Shown one piece after another: positions 47,145 through 55,581 of a stretch of 64,000 nt of DNA; the stretch's first letter is position 1, and each line of letters opens with the position of its first letter. The position numbers were made by a program, and so were the translations under genes. The notes below the pieces were generated by a model. The model was not told the DNA's origin and made no database searches. It saw only the letters and a program-made list of their open reading frames with translations. Origin of the DNA: Pseudomonas viridiflava (GTDB lineage: Bacteria; Pseudomonadota; Gammaproteobacteria; Pseudomonadales; Pseudomonadaceae); assembly GCF_900601905.1 (NCBI RefSeq), contig NZ_UWFA01000259.1, positions 1 to 64,000 on the forward strand, read 5' to 3'.

Positions 47145-48059
47145 TCACACCTTCAACGCCTGCTCAACCAGCCAGTCATGCACAGCCCGGCGGGCCGGGG
47201 TTTGCAGGGCGCCTTCGCGGTAGACCAGCACGTATTTCTTGCGCGCCGCAATCGGGTGGCCGAAGGGGATGATCAGTGAGCCTTCTTCCAGCTCATTGGT
47301 GATCAGCGCCTTGCGGGCGATGGCCACACCCATGCCCATGATCGCGGCTTCGATCGTGAGGTGATTGCGATTGAACGTGTGGCCGCGCCGCACGTCGATG
47401 CCCGCCGCGCCAATCGCGTTCAGGTAGAACTCCCACTCGGCATATTCATAACTGCCGCGCCAGGCGGTGATGTCGTGCAGCAGAGGGTAGTGCACCAGCT
47501 GGCTGGGGGTGTCCAGCGGCGGTTTGCCGGTCTGCAAGGCGGGTGAGCAGACCGGGAACAGTTCCTCTTCCAGCAGCGAGGTGGTCATCAGCCCCGGATA
47601 ACTGCCGTCGTTGAGGTCAATCGCCAGGTCGAAATCGTCATCGCGCAACGAACCGCTGCTGTCCTCGGCAATGATCCGCAGCTGGATGTCCGGGAAGGCA
47701 CGCTCCAGCTGCGGCAGACGCGGCATCAACCATTTGCTCAGGAACGATGGAATACAGCGCAGCTTGAACACGCCACCGATGCGCCCGGAATGCAGCAGGC
47801 GCAGCTCGTCATCAATGCGGCTGTGCACTTCATTGGCGACGATGGCCAGGCGCTGACCCTCGGCAGTCAGCTCCAGCCCCCGAGCCACCCGGTGGAAGAG
47901 GGCAAAGCCCAGCCGCTCCTCCAGTTGGCGCATCTGCTGGCTGATGGCGCCGGGGGTGACGTGCAGTTCTTCTGCGCAGCGGGTAAACGACAGATGCCGT
48001 GCCGCACAGGCGAAGACCTGAAGCCAGGCGTGCATTTGCGCGTTGAGGATTTTGCTCAT
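47145..48059 (-). CDS. LysR-family regulator (GcvA-like)
   Basis: 304 residues. Helix-turn-helix [20 protein letters not shown] at about 24-43, followed by a GcvA-type effector domain ([15 protein letters not shown]). Its divergent partner, 126 bases away, is the L-serine ammonia-lyase gene, its probable target, with an amino acid as likely effector. Confidence 0.9.
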   Translation of the reverse strand: MSKILNAQMHAWLQVFACAARHLSFTRCAEELHVTPGAISQQMRQLEERLGFALFHRVARGLELTAEGQRLAIVANEVHSRIDDELRLLHSGRIGGVFKLRCIPSFLSKWLMPRLPQLERAFPDIQLRIIAEDSSGSLRDDDFDLAIDLNDGSYPGLMTTSLLEEELFPVCSPALQTGKPPLDTPSQLVHYPLLHDITAWRGSYEYAEWEFYLNAIGAAGIDVRRGHTFNRNHLTIEAAIMGMGVAIARKALITNELEEGSLIIPFGHPIAARKKYVLVYREGALQTPARRAVHDWLVEQALKV

Positions 48060-48185
48060 AGATCAGTTCTGCTTAACCGTGGCTTAGGAAGTTTCGTTTG
48101 TGGATCGTTTGGCCGACGCCTAAAAATACCAACACATAATAAGTGTCCATTGGGGCGACAGCCTCTCACGAATCGAGCAAACCGT

Positions 48186-49562
48186 ATGGCTATCAGCGTC
48201 TTCGACATGTTCAAAATCGGCATCGGTCCTTCCAGTTCGCACACTGTGGGCCCTATGCGTGCCGCTGCGATCTTTTCCAGCCAGTTGCGCGAGTCGGGGT
48301 TGCTGCACAAAGTCGAGCGTGTCGAAGTGCAGTTGTACGGTTCATTGTCCGCCACCGGCATTGGCCATGGCAGCGACAGGGCCACGGTAATCGGCTTGAT
48401 GGGCGAGTGGCCTGATCAGGTGGATCCGGCACAGGTTGCGCCGCGCGTGGACGCAGTGCTCAAGGATCAAGTGCTGATGCTCGGTGGCGAACAGCGCATC
48501 ACCTTCGATTGGCAACGAGACATGCGCCTGCTGGAAGAAAGCCTGCCGTACCACCCCAACGGCATGACGCTCATTGCCTATGGCGGCACCGGTGAAGTCT
48601 ACGAGCAGACCTACTATTCGGTCGGCGGCGGTTTTGTGGTGGATGCCGAGCAGGCGGCCAGCGGTGTACTGGATAACGACACTACGCAGCTGCCTTACGA
48701 CTTTTCCAGTGGCGCGCAACTGTTGCGGCTGTGCAAAAAACACGGCTTGAGCATTTCCGCGTTGATGATGGAAAACGAAAAAGCCTGGCGCAGCGAAGCC
48801 GAAATCCGCTCTCGGATTTTGCACATCTGGAGCGCCATGCAGGACTGCGTCAATAAAGGCTTGAGCGAAGAGGGCATCCTGCCCGGCGGCCTGAACGTGC
48901 GTCGCCGTGCGTTTCGCCTGCATCGCAGCCTGCAGGAGTTGGGCAAACCCAACGTGATCAGCTCGACGCTGAGCGCCATGGAATGGGTCAACCTGTTCGC
49001 CCTGGCGGTCAACGAGGAGAACGCTGCGGGCGGGCGCATGGTGACAGCGCCCACCAATGGCGCGGCGGGGATCATTCCGGCGGTGCTGCACTACTTCATG
49101 AAATTCAATCCGGATGCCAACGAAGACGATGTCGTGCGGTTCTTTTTGAGCGCGGCAGCAGTGGGCATTCTGTGCAAGAAGAACGCTTCGATTTCCGGCG
49201 CGGAAGTGGGTTGCCAGGGCGAAGTCGGTTCGGCGTGCGCCATGGCGGCGGCGGGGCTGGCGGAGATTCTGGGGGCGACTCCAGAGCAGGTCGAAAACGC
49301 CGCAGAGATTGGCCTGGAACATAACCTGGGCCTGACCTGCGATCCGGTCGGCGGGCTGGTGCAAGTGCCGTGTATCGAGCGCAACGCCATTGCTGCGGTG
49401 AAGTCCATCAACGCGGCCCAGATGGCCATGCGGGGCGACGGCGAGCATTTGATCTCCCTGGATCAGGCGATCCGCACCATGCGCGATACCGGCGCGGACA
49501 TGCTCGACAAATACAAGGAAACCTCACGCGGTGGTCTGGCGGTGAAGTGGGTGGAGTGTTGA
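48186..49562 (+). CDS. L-serine ammonia-lyase, iron-sulfur type
   Basis: 458 residues from the ATG at 48186 ([20 protein letters not shown]); the open frame runs upstream through the divergent LysR gene but only as a shadow. [12 protein letters not shown] is the N-terminal family mark. [4Fe-4S] cysteines are in the later part: [20 protein letters not shown] (about 325-345) and [18 protein letters not shown] (about 385). It deaminates L-serine to pyruvate. Single-domain, as in SdaA/SdaB of enterics (about 454). Confidence 0.93.
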   Translation: MAISVFDMFKIGIGPSSSHTVGPMRAAAIFSSQLRESGLLHKVERVEVQLYGSLSATGIGHGSDRATVIGLMGEWPDQVDPAQVAPRVDAVLKDQVLMLGGEQRITFDWQRDMRLLEESLPYHPNGMTLIAYGGTGEVYEQTYYSVGGGFVVDAEQAASGVLDNDTTQLPYDFSSGAQLLRLCKKHGLSISALMMENEKAWRSEAEIRSRILHIWSAMQDCVNKGLSEEGILPGGLNVRRRAFRLHRSLQELGKPNVISSTLSAMEWVNLFALAVNEENAAGGRMVTAPTNGAAGIIPAVLHYFMKFNPDANEDDVVRFFLSAAAVGILCKKNASISGAEVGCQGEVGSACAMAAAGLAEILGATPEQVENAAEIGLEHNLGLTCDPVGGLVQVPCIERNAIAAVKSINAAQMAMRGDGEHLISLDQAIRTMRDTGADMLDKYKETSRGGLAVKWVEC

Positions 49563-49600
49563 GGTTCAGCCACCAATCCTGAATTTGAAATGCAATCTCC

Positions 49601-49690
49601 CTGTGGGAGCGGAGCTTGCCGCGATGCATGAGACGCAGCCAGAAGCCATACCGCGTTATCGTTTATCGCGGGCAAGCACCGCACCCACAG
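49601..49690. repeat. Degenerate REP inverted pair, family A
   Basis: CTGTGGGAGCGGAGCTTGCC faces GGCAAGCACCGCACCCACAG with several changes in both arms. Confidence 0.75.
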
Positions 49691-49732
49691 GGGTTCGATT
49701 TCAATTCAGATAATTGCGGTGCCGCCAGCTTT

Positions 49733-50890
49733 TCAAGCCACCGGCAACTCCTGTTCCACCAACTTCGTCCACACCGCCACGCCTGCGCCGATCACCTGAT
49801 CGTTGAAGTCGTAATACGGGTTGTGCAGCGCAGCCGAAGGTTTTTCGCCGTCCACGCCCAGCCAGATGTAAGCACCTGGGCGGGCATTGAGCATGTAGGC
49901 AAAGTCTTCGGAGGCCATGGACGGGTTGCAGCCCCACTGCACGTTGGCTTCACCCACCGCGCTGATTGCCGCACGGCGGATGGTCGCCGCGGCGTCAGGG
50001 TTGTTTTCGGTCACCGGGTAACCGACCTTGTAAGCCAGTTTGCCGGTCACGCCGTACGCCACCGGCAATTGCGCGACGAACTCGCCGATCAATTTCTCGA
50101 CCTTGTCCCGCACCGGCGACTGCAGGCAGCGCACGGTGCCGCGCAGCACGGCGGTTTCCGGGATGACGTTGATCGCTTCCCCAGCATTGAACTGCGTGAT
50201 GCTCACCACCGCTGAATCCAGCGGCGACAAACGTCGCGAAACGATGGTCTGCAGGCCCAGCACCAGCTGCGCGGCGGCCACGATCGGATCTGCACCCTTG
50301 TCCGGCATGGCGGCGTGGCTGCCTTTGCCGGTGAGGGTGATTTCGAACGTATCCAGCGAAGCCATCATCGGCCCCGGATTGATGATCACTTGACCTGCCC
50401 GTGCCCCGGGCCAGTTGTGCAGGCCGTAAATCTCTTCCATCGGGAAGCGTTCGAACAGCCCGTCATCAATCATCTTGCCCGCGCCGCCGAGGTTTTCCTC
50501 GGCTGGCTGGAACACGAAATAAACAGTGCCGCTGAAGTTGCGGGTCTCGCTCAGGTGGCGCGCGGTGGCCAGCAAAATCGCCGTGTGGCCGTCGTGGCCG
50601 CAGGCGTGCATACAGCCCTTGTGTGTGGAGGAGTGAGCATGCGCGCCCAGTTCCTGAATCGGCAGGGCGTCCATGTCGGCACGAATGCCGATGACGGGGC
50701 CGTCACCCGTGCGCAACACACCGACCACGCCGGTGCCGCCCAGACCGCGATGCACTTCAATGCCGAAGCTTTCGAGCAACTGCGCAACCCGCTCGGAGGT
50801 GCGCAGTTCTTCAAAGCCCAGTTCCGGCGCAGAGTGAAAATCCCGGCGCCACAGGGTGGCGTCTTCGATCAGCGTTTTAGAGAGATTCAT
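49733..50890 (-). CDS. M20 amidohydrolase (hippurate hydrolase-like)
   Basis: 385 residues. The two-metal site of M20D peptidases is seen in MHACGHDGHTA (about 94-104), FQPAEENLGGAG (about 128-138) and the His of YGLHNWPG; an insertion-type dimerisation domain follows (about 180-290). It hydrolyses an N-acyl amino acid such as hippurate or an IAA-type conjugate. It is the last gene of the garR-like, aldehyde dehydrogenase, amidohydrolase operon, 5 bases after the dehydrogenase, suggesting a degradation route for an acylated compound. Confidence 0.9.
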   Translation of the reverse strand: MNLSKTLIEDATLWRRDFHSAPELGFEELRTSERVAQLLESFGIEVHRGLGGTGVVGVLRTGDGPVIGIRADMDALPIQELGAHAHSSTHKGCMHACGHDGHTAILLATARHLSETRNFSGTVYFVFQPAEENLGGAGKMIDDGLFERFPMEEIYGLHNWPGARAGQVIINPGPMMASLDTFEITLTGKGSHAAMPDKGADPIVAAAQLVLGLQTIVSRRLSPLDSAVVSITQFNAGEAINVIPETAVLRGTVRCLQSPVRDKVEKLIGEFVAQLPVAYGVTGKLAYKVGYPVTENNPDAAATIRRAAISAVGEANVQWGCNPSMASEDFAYMLNARPGAYIWLGVDGEKPSAALHNPYYDFNDQVIGAGVAVWTKLVEQELPVA

Positions 50891-50895
50891 CAGGT

Positions 50896-52413
50896 TTACT
50901 CCAGGCTCGCGCCGTAACCAAAGCTGGCGGCAGGGACCGCCGAGGTCTCGACCCAGACGCTTTTGACTTCACTGTATTCGCGCAGTGCATCCAGGCCGGA
51001 CGAACGACCATAGCCGCTGTCACCATAGCCGCCAAATGGCGAGCTGACGTGGATGGTCTTGTAACCGTTGACCCAGAACGTCCCGGCGCGCACTTGTTTG
51101 GCGACGCGATGAGCGCGGCCTACGTCGCGGGTCCAGACACCACCGGCCAGCCCAAAGCGGCTGTCGTTGGCGATACGGATCGCGTCGGCTTCATCTTTGA
51201 ACGGAATCGCCACGACCACCGGACCGAAGATTTCTTCCTGCGCACAGTAAAGCCCATTGTGGCCTGCCAGCACGGTCGGGTTGACGTAATAACCCGGGCC
51301 TTTGGGCAGCGGATCGGCATCGACGCCCACCAGTTTGGCGCCATCTTTGAGTGCGCCTTCGACCATGAATTTCACATGGGAATACTGCTTGGCGTTGTTG
51401 ATCGGGCCGATCTGGGTTTCAGGATCGCTCGGGTCACCCACTTTGAACTGCTTGCCCGCTGCCGCCAGGGCTTTGGTGAAGCGCTCGAAGATCGACTCTT
51501 GCACCAGCAACCGCGAGCCGGACACACAGCTTTGCCCGGCACCGGAGAAAATCGCTGCCTGAGCGCCGCGCAGGGCGGTTTCCAGATCGGCGTCTTCAAA
51601 GACGATGTTGGCCGACTTGCCTCCCAGTTCCAGCACGCACGGGATGCAGCGTTGTGCGGCGGCGGTGGCGATATGGCGACCGGTAGCAGGCGAGCCGACG
51701 AACACGACCTTGCGAATGTCAGCCTTGGCGATCAGCGACTGGCCGATGGTATGGCCGAAACCGGCAACAACGTTGACCAGGCCTTTTGGCACACCAGCGC
51801 GCTCGATGAGCACCGCAACCACCAGAGACGACAAGGCCGTCAGTTCCGATGGCTTGAGAATCACCGCATTACCGGCGGTGATGGCAGGTGCGATCTGCCA
51901 GCCGCAGGTGAAAATCGGCGCGTTCCACGGGGTGATCTGCAGCACGGTGCCCAGCGGTTCGTAGGTCACGTAATTGAGGTGCGAGGTCGGCACCGGAATC
52001 ACTTCGCCGTGCAGCTTGTCAGCCCAGCCTGCGTAGTACTCGAACATCTCGGCGACTTTCGCCACTTCGACATTGGCATCACGAATCGGCTTGTTGGCGG
52101 TGATGGACTCAATCTGCGCAAGGCTGGCCGCTTCCTGACGAATCAGCGCGCCAACCTGATACAGCAAGCGGCCCCGGGCTTGAGCCGTCAGCGCGGCCCA
52201 CTGCGCCTGAGCGGTCCTGGCGGCGGCATCAATGGTTTCCACCAGGGAGTCGTCGGCATCCGGGAAGCTCAGCATCAGGCTGTCATCGTGAGCGTTGCGC
52301 ACGTCGACCGGGTCGCCGTGGCCTTCAATGAATTCGCCGCCAACATAGCTGGCAACGGTGTTGCGCTCGCCCCAATACGGGCGCATCAGGTCCAGCAGTG
52401 TTTGCGTGCTCAT
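50896..52413 (-). CDS. NAD(P)-dependent aldehyde dehydrogenase
   Basis: 505 residues. The catalytic Glu262 is in LELGGKSANI and Cys296 in SGAGQSCVSGSRL, with ITPWNAP (about 160-166) for coenzyme binding. Length and motifs match the betaine/succinate-semialdehyde/sorbosone group; the exact aldehyde is unknown. It lies 3 bases after the beta-hydroxyacid dehydrogenase stop and 5 bases before the amidohydrolase, in one operon. Confidence 0.92.
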   Translation of the reverse strand: MSTQTLLDLMRPYWGERNTVASYVGGEFIEGHGDPVDVRNAHDDSLMLSFPDADDSLVETIDAAARTAQAQWAALTAQARGRLLYQVGALIRQEAASLAQIESITANKPIRDANVEVAKVAEMFEYYAGWADKLHGEVIPVPTSHLNYVTYEPLGTVLQITPWNAPIFTCGWQIAPAITAGNAVILKPSELTALSSLVVAVLIERAGVPKGLVNVVAGFGHTIGQSLIAKADIRKVVFVGSPATGRHIATAAAQRCIPCVLELGGKSANIVFEDADLETALRGAQAAIFSGAGQSCVSGSRLLVQESIFERFTKALAAAGKQFKVGDPSDPETQIGPINNAKQYSHVKFMVEGALKDGAKLVGVDADPLPKGPGYYVNPTVLAGHNGLYCAQEEIFGPVVVAIPFKDEADAIRIANDSRFGLAGGVWTRDVGRAHRVAKQVRAGTFWVNGYKTIHVSSPFGGYGDSGYGRSSGLDALREYSEVKSVWVETSAVPAASFGYGASLE

Positions 52414-52416
52414 CGG

Positions 52417-53307
52417 TTATTCCCCTTTGCCGAACAGCTGGGCATCGGTCCGCTGAACGATGCAGTTGAAGTCTTCACCATCGGGCAGCGTTTCGCTGCT
52501 CGCGGCCCACAATCGAGCGACGATGCGCGCCAGTGGCAGGTCCAGATCCAGGCTGGCTGCCAGGTCCTGAGCGAGGCCGACGTCTTTGCGCATCAAGCCC
52601 ATGGTAAAGCCCGAGTTGTAGGTTTTGTTCAGCACCCAGGTCGGAAACATCACTTGAGTCGCGCCGCTGCGGCCGGAACCGGCGTTGAGGCCGAGCATCA
52701 GTTTTTCCGGGTCGACGCCCGCTTTCGCAGCCATGCTTACCGCTTCAGCGGTGCTGATCAGGTGGCAGGCGGCAAGCATGTTGTTGGCGATCTTCGCCAC
52801 GTTGCCCGCGCCGCATTTACCCACGTGAACGCGGGTGCCGCTCATGGCTTTGAGCACCGGCAGGACTTTTTCCAGATCGGCGTCTTCCGCGCCAATCACC
52901 ATCGACATGGTGCCAGTGGCTGCGCCTTTCGGGCCGCCGGAAACCGGGGCATCGATGAAGCCGATATGTTTGTGCAGCAGGGCAGCGGCCACTTTGCGGC
53001 TCGCTTCCGGGGTGGACGTGGTGGTGTCGACCACGATCAGGCCAGGGTTGCCATGTTCCAGCACGCCTTCAGCGCCCAGGCATACCGACTCGACATGCTC
53101 GGCTTTTGGCAGCGACAGGATCAGCACGTCAACCTGCCGGATCAGCGCGCTGCGGTCGGCGACCGGCTTCACGCCTTTGCCCTGGGCAATATCCAGCGCG
53201 GCCTGTGACAGGTCGAAACCGCTGACATCGAAGCCTTTACTGGCCAGGGTCGCCGCCATGCCGCCGCCCATGTTGCCCAGTCCAATCACGCCTACTTTTA
53301 TGGTCAT
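52417..53307 (-). CDS. Beta-hydroxyacid dehydrogenase (HIBADH/GarR family)
   Basis: 296 residues. NAD(P) fold GLGNMG (9-14), substrate motif DAPVSGGPKGA (119-129) and catalytic Lys172 in GAGNVAKIANNM. The family includes 3-hydroxyisobutyrate, tartronate-semialdehyde and L-threonate dehydrogenases; the substrate here is unknown. First gene of the three-gene operon and divergent from a LysR regulator. Confidence 0.92.
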   Translation of the reverse strand: MTIKVGVIGLGNMGGGMAATLASKGFDVSGFDLSQAALDIAQGKGVKPVADRSALIRQVDVLILSLPKAEHVESVCLGAEGVLEHGNPGLIVVDTTTSTPEASRKVAAALLHKHIGFIDAPVSGGPKGAATGTMSMVIGAEDADLEKVLPVLKAMSGTRVHVGKCGAGNVAKIANNMLAACHLISTAEAVSMAAKAGVDPEKLMLGLNAGSGRSGATQVMFPTWVLNKTYNSGFTMGLMRKDVGLAQDLAASLDLDLPLARIVARLWAASSETLPDGEDFNCIVQRTDAQLFGKGE

Positions 53308-53424
53308 TCGAGAATGCTCGCTCAGCTGTTGACAGGCTACGTCGCACCGTCAGTGGTTATCGGCAGATGATCCGAGTATGGACATCGCTCTGCGCACACA
53401 GCAATAATCACCAAATTCATTTTT

Positions 53425-53441
53425 GTTGCGTTAAACGCAAC
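53425..53441. promoter_or_regulatory. Perfect palindromic LysR operator
   Basis: GTTGCGTTAAACGCAAC has two 8-base arms matching exactly around one base and contains a T-N11-A box. It lies 11 bases before the LysR start, between it and the divergent operon. Confidence 0.75.
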
Positions 53442-53451
53442 GCAGGTGGCT

Positions 53452-54360
53452 ATGAGTCTGGTTCAGGATCGACGCATTCTTTACTTCTTCGAGGCTGTTC
53501 GTCTGGGCAGTGTGCGGGCAGCGGCGGACTTTCTCGATGTCGCACCTTCGGCGGTCAGCCGACAGATCGCCCAGCTGGAGCACGAACTCGGTGCGGCTTT
53601 GCTGGAGCGCCATCGTCGCGGGGTCAAACCCACCGAGGCGGGGGACCGGGTGCTGGCCTACTATCGCCAGCGGTTGTCTCAGCAGGAGGTACTGCTCGAA
53701 TCCCTGCAGGCGTTGCGCGGCCTGCAAAGTGGCTCGGTGGTGCTGGCCATCGGCGAAGGTTTCATCGATGGTCTGGCGGATCCGCTGACTCAATTCTCGA
53801 TGCTGTACCCCAAGGTCGAACTGCAAGTGAATGTCTGCGGCACCAACGAGGTGATCCGCCAGGTGGTGGAGGACGAAGCGCATCTGGGCCTGGTCTTCAA
53901 CCCAACCGCCGATCCAAAGATCCGTTCACATGCTCACCAGAAGCAACCGGTCTGCGTGATGGTCAGCCCTGACCATCCTCTGGCCCGGCATGACGGGCCG
54001 ATTGCACTGAAGGTGCTGGAGGGTTATCGGTTGGGATTGCTGGGTGTTTCCTACGGGATTCGGCAGATTCTGACCCAGGCTGAACAGCGATCGGGCGTGA
54101 CACTGATGCCCACGCTGACCTGCAACACCTTTGCCATGCTCAAGCGCTTCGCCATGAAAGGCGGCGTGACCTTGTTGCCGACCTTCGTGGTGGTCGATGA
54201 GCTGGCAAGCGGCAAACTGGTGGCGCTGCCACTGGAGTCGCCGGTGTTCAGTGAATCTCAGGTGCACATCATCAGTCGCCTGGGCCGCCAGCTCAGCGTC
54301 GGTTCCAGCCGGTTGCTGGGGCAGTTGCAGCAGGACATGACGGCGTTTAATGGGCGGTGA
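53452..54360 (+). CDS. LysR-family regulator of the divergent operon
   Basis: 302 residues from the ATG at 53452; a GTG two codons earlier is also open. Helix-turn-helix SVRAAADFLDVAPSAVSRQI at about 18-37, then a long effector domain. The palindrome right before its start and the divergent catabolic operon make it an autoregulated activator of that operon. Confidence 0.9.
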   Translation: MSLVQDRRILYFFEAVRLGSVRAAADFLDVAPSAVSRQIAQLEHELGAALLERHRRGVKPTEAGDRVLAYYRQRLSQQEVLLESLQALRGLQSGSVVLAIGEGFIDGLADPLTQFSMLYPKVELQVNVCGTNEVIRQVVEDEAHLGLVFNPTADPKIRSHAHQKQPVCVMVSPDHPLARHDGPIALKVLEGYRLGLLGVSYGIRQILTQAEQRSGVTLMPTLTCNTFAMLKRFAMKGGVTLLPTFVVVDELASGKLVALPLESPVFSESQVHIISRLGRQLSVGSSRLLGQLQQDMTAFNGR

Positions 54361-54408
54361 TTTATTGGGGTTGCACTTCAAGCCCCTGTGGTAGCCGGTG
54401 CTTGCGGC

Positions 54409-54789
54409 GAACCGCGTCATCGTTCTTCGCGGGCAAGCCCGGCTCCAACAGGGCTCGTACTCCGTTGGAGCGAGGCTTGCCCGCGATAAGGCTGGACGCG
54501 GTGGGCCTGAAATCTGCGGTGCATCTATCGCGGGCAAGCACCGCTCCCACAGAAAAAACGCGGTCCTTCAGGTGAACCGCGTCATCGTTCTTCGCGGGCA
54601 AGCCCGGCTCCAACAGGGCTCGTACTCCGTTGGAGCGAGGCTTGCCCGCGATAAGGCTGGACGCGGTGGGCCTGAGATCTGCGGTGCACCTATCGCGGGC
54701 AAGCACCGCTCCCATAGAAAAAACGCGGTCCTTCAGGCGAACCGCGTTATCGTTTTTCGCGGGCAAGCCTCGCTCCCACAGAAATCGCC
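54409..54789. repeat. 165-bp tandem repeat made of REP elements
   Basis: The 165-base unit is repeated 2.3 times: copies start at 54409, 54574 and 54739 (GAACCGCG). Each unit holds three REP copies (TTCGCGGGCAAGCCCGGCTC, GGCTTGCCCGCGATAAGGCT and ATCGCGGGCAAGCACCGCTC). Units 1 and 2 differ at only a few bases, so the duplication is recent. The third, partial copy contains the cobA stop codon. Long open frames in both strands are a side effect of the 55-codon period and not genes. Confidence 0.9.
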
Positions 54790-55523
54790 TCACCCGCAGT
54801 TGCCGCCTGGACGTACGCCTGCGCCACCACGTCACCAATCACCAGCACGGCCGGGGCCTTGAGCTCAAAGGCCAAGGCCGCCTGATGCATGCTGGTCAGG
54901 TCGCTGAAGCATTCGCGTTGCTGGGGCAGGGAGGCGTTTTCGATCATGGCCACCGGTGTGTCGGGCGCAAGCCCTCCAGCGAGTAATTCGCGACGCACTT
55001 CTTCCAGTTTGGCCACGCCCATGTAGACCACCAGCGTAGTGCCGGTCTGGGCCAGGGCGCGCCAGTTCAGTGCGCTGTCATCTTGCGTGTGGGCGGTCAC
55101 CAGCGTCACTCCACGGGCCACACCTCGCAAGGTCAGGGGGATGCCGCATTGCGTCGCGCCCGCCAGGCCAGCGGTGATGCCGTTGACCAGCTCCACTTCA
55201 ATCCCGTATGCGCCAAGCCACTCGGCCTCTTCGCTGCCCCGGCCAAAAATGCACGGGTCGCCACCCTTGAGGCGCACCACGCATTTGCCTTGGCGGGCGT
55301 AGCGCAACATCAGGCGATGGATAAATGCCTGGGGGGTTGAGCGACAGCCGCCACGCTTGCCGACGCTGATGATCTTGGCGTCAGGGCAATGCTCAAGCAC
55401 TGCCGGGTTGACCAGATCATCGATCATGACCACCTCGGCGCCGCGCAGGGCGCGCACGGCCTTGAGGGTCAAGAGTTCCGGGTCACCGGGGCCGGCGCCT
55501 ACCAACCAGACTTTTGCGTTCAT
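54747..55523 (-). CDS. cobA: Uroporphyrinogen-III C-methyltransferase
   Basis: 258 residues. Family motifs are VGAGPGDPELLTLKAV (about 8-23), RLKGGDPCIFGRGSEEAEWL (about 84-103) and GIPLTLRGVARG. It makes precorrin-2, the siroheme precursor needed by assimilatory nitrite reductase. The last residues, SVGARLAREKR, are encoded by the REP array, so the natural end was probably a few codons earlier. Distal gene of the nitrate block, 58 bases after the kinase stop. Confidence 0.92.
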   Translation of the reverse strand: MNAKVWLVGAGPGDPELLTLKAVRALRGAEVVMIDDLVNPAVLEHCPDAKIISVGKRGGCRSTPQAFIHRLMLRYARQGKCVVRLKGGDPCIFGRGSEEAEWLGAYGIEVELVNGITAGLAGATQCGIPLTLRGVARGVTLVTAHTQDDSALNWRALAQTGTTLVVYMGVAKLEEVRRELLAGGLAPDTPVAMIENASLPQQRECFSDLTSMHQAALAFELKAPAVLVIGDVVAQAYVQAATAGEAISVGARLAREKR

Positions 55524-55581
55524 GGAGCTTTCCTCATCAGGGGCGCGTCGGATCGTCGGGCGCGATCCTTGTGGTTTGAAT

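Noticed and set aside
51049..53208. 719-codon open frame antisense to the aldehyde dehydrogenase and hydroxyacid dehydrogenase
   Set aside because: Same reason: the minus strand carries two complete, motif-bearing enzymes.
54409..54789. CRISPR-like array
   Set aside because: The repeat unit is 165 bp with only 2.3 copies, made of REP palindromes; there are no short direct repeats with unique spacers and no cas genes.
54398..54862. Long plus-strand open frame (and its minus-strand counterpart) with an internal 55-residue repeat, like a repeat protein
   Set aside because: It is the translation of the 165-bp REP array; the period is a multiple of three so the frame stays open. No ribosome site and no family.
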